Assembly: GCA_030272155.1 (NCBI GenBank)
Contig: CP126194.1
Span: 1,665,501-1,729,500, forward strand
Length of the DNA: 64,000 bases
Direction: 5' to 3'
From: Tetradesmus obliquus
Lineage: Eukaryota; Chlorophyta; Chlorophyceae; Sphaeropleales; Scenedesmaceae
In this document: positions 56,309 through 64,000 of the stretch, piece by piece
Position numbering within the stretch: position 1 is the first letter of the stretch
Layout of the letters: each line of letters opens with the position of its first letter
Made by a program: the position numbers and the translations under genes
Notes under the pieces: generated by a model
Told to the model about the DNA's origin: nothing
What the model saw: the letters and a program-made list of their open reading frames with translations, nothing else
The model's database searches: none

Positions 56309-58041
56309 TCACTCAAACAGCCCATCAATGTCATCCTCCTCAGCTGCAGCAGCCCCGCCGCCGTTCTCTGCCGGTGCCGCTGCAGCAGCATAGCCGCCTT
56401 CTTCCTCGTCATCAGACTCAAGCGCCTGCCGCTGCCGCTTGCGCGGCTGTGCAGCTGCTGCCTCACCTCCCTCCTGCAGTGGGTGACAGCATGACGCACA
56501 AGAGCAGAGCAATCAGTCATGGTTGAGTTTGGTGTGCTGTAGCAGCATAACACATTACCCTACTGCGTGAACATGCCGAGTGCTGCATTGGAGAATGCAA
56601 GCTCCTGGCGCGTGTTCACCACAGTACATATTGCTCAGTTGCTGGTGCCAGCTTCCTTTCTCACCTCGCCAGCATCATCGTCATCGTCAGCAAAGAGCGC
56701 ATCCACCTCAAAGCCTCCCTCGCCAGGCGCCTCATCCATCACCTCATCCCCATCACCAGCAGCAGCAGCAGCATCGCCAGCATCACCATCATCATCCTCT
56801 GCTGCTGCTGCTCGCCGCTTTAGCCGGCCCCTGCCACTGCCAGCTGCTGCTGCCGCGCCTGCGTCCTCATCAATATCGCCGTTTGCTGCTGCTGCATCGT
56901 CATCGCCGCCATCGCTGCCAAAGAGCAGCGCCTCATCGATGTCCTCATCGTCACTATCCAGGCCCGTGCGCCGCAAGTTCTCCTGCAAAGGCAAAAGACA
57001 GCATGCAGTGAGTGACTAAGCAATTGGGGCTGAGCCTCATCGATGTCCTCGTCATCACTATCCAGGCCGGTGCGCCGCAAGTTCTCCAGCAGGGTATGGC
57101 AGCATGCAGCATTTGCACAGGGATGTTTGAGTCAACAAATGGGACCAATTTAATAAACGAGCCTCATCGATGTCCTCATCGTCACTATCCAAGCCGGTGC
57201 GCCGCAAGTTCTCCTGCAAGTGCAGTACAGCACCGCCCTTGGAGGTGACAGTGGGATGTGGGCAGTGAAGACGGCACCAGCACTATGTGCTGGGCTGCTG
57301 TGGTCACCGGCTGTACATCTGCAGAGAAAAGTACCGTGAGCCAGCAGGCACATTCTCACTCCAGTAAACGTCATGCTTCAGCAGCAGCAACAGCAGTAGC
57401 ACGGATGATGCGTAGCAGCACCGCTTCTGCCGATCATCCAGTCCTGCGCGCACCTGCACATCATCATCGTCCTTGCGCGCCTTCGGCAGCCGCTCAATCG
57501 GCTGCGCATCGTCCACATAAAAGTCGCCCATGTCTTCCCCAGCAGCGCCCTTCTTGCCGCCGCGCTTGCGCTTGCTGCCGCCCTTGCCGCTGCCGCCGCC
57601 AGCATCGCCCTCGTTGCTGTTGTCTGCCAATGCTGCCATGTGGCGGCTGGCCCGCAGCTGCTCCAGCTTGGCCTTAGAGTCCTCCAGCGCCCTGCAGCAT
57701 CATCATCATCAGCAGCAGCAGGAGCAGCAGACTGAAGCAGATACAGCAGTTGATGCCATGTGGCGGCTGGCCCGCAGCTGCTACAGCAGACACGCTGGGC
57801 ATCAAGCTGCAAACCCACCACCAGCAGTCACAGCGCCTGTAGCATAGTTACCAGCAGCTGCATCGTACTGCAGGCTGCTGCTGACCCAAAAGCACCACAG
57901 CAGCCATGCAGCCATGCCCAGCCAACAGCGTCATCTGCTGCCACTGCACTCACCGCTGCGCTTCTTGCATCTTGCGCGCATCAACCGCTTTGCGCTCTGC
58001 TGAGGCGGTGTTCTCTTTGAGCTTGCGCTGCGCCTCAGCCT

Positions 58042-58077
<36 letters not shown>

Positions 58078-58424
58078 TCCACAACATCAAAGACAGCAGC
58101 AGCAGCAGGGATCAAAGTCAAATTGAGTAGATGTAGACGCGGATGTTTGCAGCACAGCACAGGCTGCAGAAGCAGAGCTGCCTGAGCTGCAGCAGCCAGC
58201 ACAAGCCTAATGGTAGAACCTTTGACACTAAAGCAATAGGCCATAACCAGATTGCAAACAACACAGCTGCTGAAGAAGCATCCAGAAGCTGCCAGTTGCG
58301 AGCGCTGCCCAGGCAGCAGCAGCAGACTCACCGCCGCCAGCTCCGCCTGCCGCACTTTCTGCTGGCTCTGCACCATGGCCTCCTCCGCATGCGCCTGGCG
58401 CACCAGGTTGGCGGCCTGCAGCAG

Positions 58425-58471
<47 letters not shown>

Positions 58472-61116
58472 CACACAGCAACAGCAGCAGGACAGGACTC
58501 AATCATCAGAGCCTTGCAGAGGGCAGGTGCTGTCCACACTCAAATGCAGCTGCAGCTTGTGGCCCACACAGGTGTGGGCGATGCCATAATAATAGCTGCC
58601 GGGCATGCTTGCATGAAGAACTCTGTTGTCTTCCCAACGGTGCCTGTTTCATGGCGAGCAGTGGTGCAACATACCAGGCAACAGCACACTCATGCTGTGC
58701 ATGACCTCTGTTACCTGGTATGTTGCACCACTGCTTCAAAAAAGTGATGAGATGATCACTATTATGAAGCAGGCACCTGCTTTGGTGGCTGCTTTTGTGC
58801 ACTGCTGCTATCTGATGCGGTGTCACCCGGACATTGATCCTGAGGTCCTTCTGTCCTCTCAGGCTATTGCTCAAGCTATTGATGATGCTGATGAGTTCTT
58901 CTCTGCGGTTTCTTCTGGCGGTTTGGACGATGACGAGTTGTTCTTCGATGTTTCCTCCCCCTATGAGCCTCTCGTTGGCTCCTGACTGGGGTTCCCACTC
59001 CTCGTTGAGTGGAGCATGTAATGTGATGTAATGTAATGCTGGGCAGCTGCTGGTGGCAGGACTACCGGCGCCCCACAGCAGGCAACACACGCAAGCACAA
59101 CATGCATGAGGCAACAGGCAGGCATCTGCTGTACACGTAATGTGCAGCGCCACTTATGCTGGGCAGCTGCTGATGGCAAAACTGTGCGTGCAGCACAAGA
59201 GGCATGAGGCAACAGCCATCTGCTGTACGCATGCTGCAGAGTGCCGCTCACGCTGGGCAGCTGCTGGTGGCAGAACTGCGCGTGCAGGGCCAGCTTCTTG
59301 GGCTCGATGCGTGTGGCCTCCTTGCCCAGCGCGTGCAGCTGGTTGAAGATCTTCTCAGCCTGCAAGCAGCAGCAGCAGCAGCGGCGCATAGTTGCTCATT
59401 ATTGATACGTCCATACACAAGATGAGTGGGCCAGTGAGCCGTCACAAGCGGATGGATGGGATTCATCTGGGGCATGGACCAACACCACGGCAACTGCCTC
59501 CCCAGTGCAATTTGCATCAAATTACACTGCCTGCCCCAAAACAGGAGCAAAGACACCTAGAACACGACCACACACACAAAGCACCCACACATGCACTTCA
59601 CGCACCTCCATGAGCGCCACCTCCGCGTCCGAGTAGTCCTTGAGCTTGGCAGGGTCGCCGCTGATGTACTTGCGCTTGAACACCTTCACTGCCCACTCCT
59701 GCACAGGAACAGCAGCGCCACAAGCCCAAACCAGCAGCAGCTAGTCAGCAAATGCTGAGCCTGTCGAGAGACGGCATATGGCATTTCCAGATGCACACGT
59801 GGCGGACGTTTTATTGCCTGCCGCAGCAACAGCGCAACAGCAGAGCCATGTGTTGCGTGAGACAAGGACCCGCCATCAAGGACTCTTCCAAAAGTGTAGA
59901 ACAGCCCAACACTTGCTGCAGCAGCAGCAGCAGGATGCCTCAAACAGCTGCTTGCTGAACATGCCGCATTGTCACGAGGAGTGCCATGCGCATAAATACC
60001 ATCAGCTGGCCAGCAACCCACCTGCAGCACGAAGGCCAGGTTGAAGCGCACTTTGATGTCTGCCGGGGCCAGGTGCAGCGCCTTGAGCAGCACGCGCTTG
60101 GCGGGCAGGTGGTCGCCCGCGTCGTGGTGCGCGCGCGCCATGTACAGCAGCACCTGCAGTTGCAAGAAAGCCACAGTGGTGCAGTGTCAGTGTCAGTGTC
60201 AAAGCACATGAGAGACAAGCGCCATGTACAGCAGCACCTGTAAAATACCATAACAGCGCACAGCAAAGCGTCCGTCACAGCACACATCGATTCGGCACAG
60301 CCAGGCATATACAGCAGCACCTGCGCAGTTGTGGCGCATCGCACAGCTGTCCAACACGAGCGTAGCGTAGGTCTACACAGCACAGAGTGATTCAGCAGAA
60401 GCATGCCAACATAACGCCTGTATGCTTATGCGCCCCACACACCTGTGTGTTCGTGTGATTGTGCAGCTTTGAGGCAATGCTCGTACATGCAGCACAAAGC
60501 TGTACATGCCGCAGAAAGCCCTCACGGCAGCACACAATGCACACACAACATAACTTTTGTATGCTCATGCGCCCCACGCACCTGCGAGTTCTTGTGGTTG
60601 TGCAGCTTGGAGGCGTGCTCGTACATGGTCAGCGCGTCGCTGTACTGCTGCCGCGCCAGCCACAGGTTGCCCAGGTTGACGTAGGTCTCAGGCAGCCGCA
60701 TAAAGCCCCTGGTCTTGGCAGACGCGCGGATGACCTGCGGCAATACATGCACAAAAACATGACGCATTGCAAGTCGGGCCCGGGTGGAGGTGGGTTTTTG
60801 GGAGCGGCAAACAAGGATAAAAAGCATGACTCATTGCAAGTAGTGCCCAGGGTGACGTACAAGTCTGGCGGCAGCGCCAAGCCCTTGGTCTTGGCGAATG
60901 TGCAAAATGCTTGCGGGGTGAGGCCGCAGCAGAACACAAGTTGAGCATGGTTGGTACATGCTTTGCTGTTGCCAACGTAGTTAGGCTGGAAGTCAGTCTA
61001 TATAGTGTTGTGACCCGGCAGCAGCAGCCAGCGATGCGCACCTCATCAAAGGCCTGCTTTGCTGCTGGCATGTGGCCCAGCCAGGCAGGTGCCCAGGCCA
61101 TTTCAGCTAAGACAAG

Positions 61117-61148
<32 letters not shown>

Positions 61149-61418
61149 GCCAAACAGACAGCGCGCACCTCATCAAAGGCCTGCTTTGCTGCTGCCATAT
61201 GCCCCAGCTCAGCCATGCAGGTGCCCAGGCCAATTCAAGCCAAGGCAAGAGCAGCAGCAGCAGCCAGCCAGACATACAGACAGCGCGCACCTCATCAAAG
61301 GCCTGCTTTGCTGCCGCCATATGGCCCAGCTCAGCCAGGCAGGTGCCCAGGCCGTTGACGGCGTAGATGTTGTCGGGCTGCTGCCGCAGCACCTCGCGGT
61401 AGATGTTCAGCGCCTGGC

Positions 61419-61455
<37 letters not shown>

Positions 61456-63890
61456 GCAGCAGCAGCAGCAGCATGCGCGAGAGGTTGTTCAGGGCACACA
61501 AACTGGTGTCAGACGTGACAGCTGGTTGCATGCAGATTTGAGGTCTTGAGACCTATCAGCAGCTGTACTCAGGGGCGCTGCCCCCACAAAACATGACTGC
61601 AACTGGCACGCTCAGCTGACCATAACTTCAGCACCTGCCACCGTGTGCAGAACATGCGAAGGTTATGCCACTTCAAGAACAAAGGCACCATGTGTGCGGT
61701 GTTTGACACGGCATCTGCTGCAACAACAACAGAGGTCCCTGCCTTGTAGATGTAGTCTCGCCGCGTCTTGTCGGCGCCCGGGTTGCGCGCGGAGCGGTCC
61801 GCCGGCAGCGCCGCCATGACCACGTTGGCGTGCGTGAGCTGCATGTAGGGGTCCTGCGCGCCCTCTGCGCCCACCTTGCCCACGCACTCGCGCGCAGCAT
61901 TGAGGTCCCTGCAGTGTTTGTAGAGTCATTTGTTTTGTATTAGCAGCGGGCAGCAGAGCTGCATGTAGGGGTCCTGCGAGCCCTCCGCGCCCACCTTGCC
62001 CACGCACTCACGCGCAGCATTGAGGTCCCTGCATTGGTTGAATGTGATAGTGACATGACACAGTTTTATCAGCAAGTGAACTTGCATGTAGGGGTCCTGC
62101 GCGCCCTCCGCGCCCACCTTGCCCATGCACTCACGAGCAGCATGCAGGTCCCTGCAGTTTTGTTGTTAAGCAGTTGACGACAGGTGGTACATTAAGGAGC
62201 AGAGCAGCAATGCGCTGATGTTGACATCATGACGCACAGGAGCGCGAGCAGAAAGATGCGGGCATGCACAGCGGCAGGTAATGGCGCCCTCACCCGCGCT
62301 CCATGTGCAGTGTGGCCAGCAGCGCCTGCGCATCAACGTGCCCGCCAGCCTGCGCGGTGGCCTGCGCCGCCCAGTGCGCCGCCTGCTGCATGTCGCCCGC
62401 TGCTTTCGCCATGGCGCTGAGGCGCAAGTAGCAGTCGATGTAGCCGGGGAACTGCCCTACAAGGTTGCGGTACATTGCCTCAGCAGCCTTGAGGTCTCCT
62501 GCAAGTTGAAGATTGACACAGGGTTTGATGCACTGGCAGGTGCTCAACAGCCTCGTGTTGCAGAGTAGTGAGCAGAAGAGTGAGTCGGTGCGTGCGCTTC
62601 ACAACGACAGACCACAAACGGTTTCATGGCAGTGCTACCCGTGCACTCAATGTCATGCGCCCATTGTATCTCGGTGTGTGATGCATAAATCGTGCATGCA
62701 GCCTCATCCGTGGCCTCCTGCAGCCGCGCCATATTGTAGCCCATGCTGCAGGCGCGCCATGCTAATTGTCAACAACCACACAATAATCGACACTTATGCT
62801 ACTGCATCATGAACATCCTGCAACATGCGCACCCATGGACTCCTGCAGGCGCACCATGTTGTAGCCCATGCTGATCGTCAACACACCAAACAATCAGCAT
62901 TTCAGGCGCAGCAATCAGCATATCACGCGCAGCATTAAGCACATCACGCGCAGCGCGCACCCGTGGCCTCCTGCAGGCGCGCCATGTTGTAGCCCATGCT
63001 GCAGGCGCGCCATGCTGATTGCCCACAATCCGCACAATCATCAGACACTTATGCTACTGCATCATGCACATTCTGCACAATGCGCACCCGTAGCCTCCTG
63101 CAGCCGTGCCATGTTGTAGCCCATGCTGACAGTCAACAAACCACACAATCGGCATACCACAAGCAGCAGTAACCATGTCACGCGCACCCGTGGCCTCCTG
63201 CAGGCGTGCCATGTTGTAGCCCATGCTGATGGTCTGCAGCGCGCTGGCGCTGCCCGGGTCTGCCTTGATGGAGGCCTCCGCCTCATTCATCAGCGCCATG
63301 GCCTCACCCACAGCGCCAGCCCTGCGAACAAGTGGCAATACGGCAACAGCGCAGCACGGCAACAATGACGATTGCAGAAGTGCTGAAAGGCGTAGCGTCG
63401 CTGTTTCATTCATCAACGCCATGGCCTCACCCACAGAGCCAGCCCTGCAGTGATGCAACGCAATAGAGCACCGAAACTGTAAGATTTGACTCAACAGCCA
63501 CGGTGCAGAAACAGGCGTGTACTTGACGCTTCAGCCTCGTTCATCAGCGCCATGGCCTCACCCACAGAGCCAGCCCTGCAGTGGTGATGAACGGCAGCAG
63601 GGCAACACAATAACGATGCAAGACCTGCCGGATGTGAACACGAACTGGCGCTCTGCAGTACTCTTTGCTTGCTAGCTTTGCATGATGCGCCATTAATCAA
63701 TGTTTCCATGCGAAGGCCACCGCCACTGTCGCCAGAAGTCCGCCCATTGCATCCCGCCCCCCTCCCACCTGTACTTCAGGACGGCCGTGTTGTTGAGCAG
63801 CTTTGCAGGTACCACCGGCACCGCCTCATCCGCCTCAATGTCCCCAGCCAGCTGCGCAGCCAGTGCATCGTCCCTGGCCTCAGCTTGCTG
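56309..63890 (-). CDS. CTR9: CTR9 homologue, Paf1 complex TPR subunit (partial)
   Basis: Fourteen exons join in phase: 63890-63769, 63321-63188, 62498-62294, 61908-61743, 61413-61291, 60734-60582, 60153-60022, 59698-59606, 59359-59252, 58415-58332, 58039-57954, 57691-57454, 56982-56665, 56473-56309 (stop). They encode 708 C-terminal residues; the N-terminal TPRs lie beyond the right edge. CTR9 is the TPR scaffold of the Paf1 complex in transcription elongation and histone modification. Landmarks are PAKLLNNTAVLKYR, MGYNMARLQEA, GQFPGYIDCYLRLSAMAKAA, QQPDNIYAVNGLGTCLAELG, PETYVNLGNLWLARQQYSDA, VLLYMARAHHDAG and KALHLAPADIKVRFNLAFVL. A charged coiled coil and an acidic C-terminal tail (SDDEDIDEALLFGSD, EEDDIDGLFE) follow, as in plant CTR9/VIP6. 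Intron 4 appears to use a GC donor (AAG|GCAGGG at 61742). Most introns hold exon-edge copies. Confidence 0.92.
57032..57219. repeat. Two copies of CTR9 exon 13 5' edge
   Basis: Copies at 57032-57090 and 57163-57219 of the start encoding ENLRRTGLDSDDEDIDEA. The functional acceptor is 56983. Codons are almost unchanged. Confidence 0.85.
57741..57785. repeat. Copy of an internal/5' part of CTR9 exon 12
   Basis: GCCATGTGGCGGCTGGCCCG and CAGCTGCT match 57632-57665 inside exon 12. The copy lies upstream of the exon's acceptor at 57692. Confidence 0.75.
58626..58985 (+). other. 119-residue ORF inside CTR9 intron 9, opposite strand
   Basis: A plus-strand open frame ends with TGA at 58983. Its last about 85 residues (SDEMITIMKQAPALVAAFVH, CHPDIDPEVLL, AIDDADEFFSAVSSGGLDDD, ending SPYEPLVGS) look like a genuine acidic protein C-terminus. 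They use T-ending codons (TCT, GTT, GAT) unlike the neighbouring genes. The intron is unusually long. No family recognised; a captured gene or transposon fragment is likely. A perfect inverted repeat overlaps its start. Confidence 0.4.
58657..58735. repeat. Perfect 22-bp inverted repeat (hairpin)
   Basis: AGCAGTGGTGCAACATACCA(GG) at 58657-58678 is exactly complementary to 58714-58735, with a 35-base loop that itself contains CAGCA/TGCTG complementarity. It lies inside CTR9 intron 9. It could be a small-RNA precursor or abutting transposon ends. Confidence 0.8.
59030..59180. repeat. Two copies of CTR9 exon 9 3' edge
   Basis: GCTGGGCAGCTGCTGGTGGC-type sequence (functional 59250-59285) recurs at about 59036-59062 and 59157-59190, downstream of the exon. 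Confidence 0.75.
61036..61230. repeat. Two copies of CTR9 exon 5 3' edge
   Basis: GCGCACCTCATCAAAGGCCT and GCTTTGCTGCTG with CATATGCCCCAGCTCAGCCA recur at about 61158-61225 and 61036-61095. The functional end is 61291. Spacing is close to 125 bp. Confidence 0.85.
61955..62153. repeat. Two copies of CTR9 exon 4 5' edge
   Basis: GCATGTAGGGGTCCTGCG...CCACCTTGCCC...GAGGTCCCTGCA recurs at 61958-62034 and 62083-62153. The functional exon starts at 61908. Copies keep an open frame for DLxAARECVGKVGAEG. Confidence 0.9.
62705..63129. repeat. Four copies of CTR9 exon 2 3' edge
   Basis: TGGCCTCCTGCAGGCGCGCC...TGTTGTAGCCCATGCTG recurs at 62705-62750, 62827-62876, 62955-63000 and 63081-63129, downstream of the functional end at 63188. 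The period is about 125 bp. Confidence 0.9.
63408..63578. repeat. Two copies of CTR9 exon 2 5' edge
   Basis: TCATCAGCGCCATGGCCTCA and CCCACAGAGCCAGCCCTGCA recur at 63408-63448 and 63537-63578, upstream of the functional acceptor at 63322. Exon 2 is therefore echoed on both sides. Confidence 0.9.
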
Positions 63891-64000
63891 CTGTGATGCT
63901 CAGCAGCTCAGCAAAGGGCGTGAACGCAGCCACCAGTATGTGCCGCCGCTGCCGCTGCACTTCATATCCAAACCCTGCAAGTCCTACCCACCCACTACTG
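63891..64000. other. CTR9 intron or further exon, cut by the window edge
   Basis: Minus-strand sequence from a GCAG near 63976 is open for FGYEVQRQRRHILVAAFTPF and then reaches a stop just past 63890. It may be an upstream CTR9 exon in another phase or intron sequence. Not resolvable here. Confidence 0.25.

Overview
The window is nuclear DNA of a green alga, most likely a chlorophycean (a Sphaeropleales/Volvocales-type genome). The evidence is: intron-rich genes with GT-AG introns in all phases; a large octotricopeptide-repeat (OPR) protein, a family expanded in green algae; a plant-type L-arabinokinase remnant; a plastid-type anion transporter with a long N-terminal presequence; TGTAA-like signals downstream of some stop codons; and CAG/CTG triplet tracts everywhere, both in exons (poly-Gln, poly-Ala, poly-Ser) and at splice acceptors. 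No rRNA, tRNA, prokaryotic operon or CRISPR array was seen.

Layout, left to right: a remnant of an L-arabinokinase C-terminus (minus) between two copies of a dispersed repeat; a PHD-finger gene with an apparent frameshift (plus); a complete 11-exon PLP-dependent aromatic amino acid decarboxylase (minus, 5387-11278); a BTB/BACK gene (plus, about 11684-14175); an intronless OPR protein of 963 residues (plus, 15131-18022); a secreted CAP domain + Ser/Pro linker + bulb-type-lectin-like protein (plus, 19944-22790); a poorly resolved stretch with minisatellites (22.8-26.6 kb); a secreted Ala/Gly/Asn/Ser-rich repeat protein (minus, 26610-28739); a 10-kb golgin/TMF coiled-coil gene (minus, 29574-39714); a MITE-like element (40192-40504); a TSPO translocator gene (minus, 41834-44471) divergent from a PHT4/ANTR-type transporter (plus, 45324-49215); a small secreted protein of unknown function (minus, 50674-52251); a secreted PEBP-family protein (minus, 53674-55294); and most of a CTR9 (Paf1 complex) gene (minus, 56309-63890), which runs off the right edge. 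I joined the exons by hand using splice consensus, phase and family conservation. Nine genes give a fully phase-consistent CDS or partial CDS.

The most unusual feature runs through almost every spliced gene. Introns contain degenerate tandem copies of the adjoining exon edge, splice site included. Copies of an exon's 3' end plus its donor lie downstream of the exon, and copies of an acceptor plus the exon's 5' end lie upstream of it. There are one to about eight copies, commonly spaced about 100-170 bp. This looks like repeated tandem duplication across exon-intron junctions as the main way introns grew here. A related habit is the use of a (CTG)n tract ending in CAG as the intron 3' end.

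The genes do not form one pathway; the window is an ordinary chromosome arm. Themes are extracellular proteins (four genes with clear signal peptides), Golgi tethering (TMF), transcription elongation (CTR9), organelle RNA handling (OPR) and membrane transport (TSPO, PHT4).
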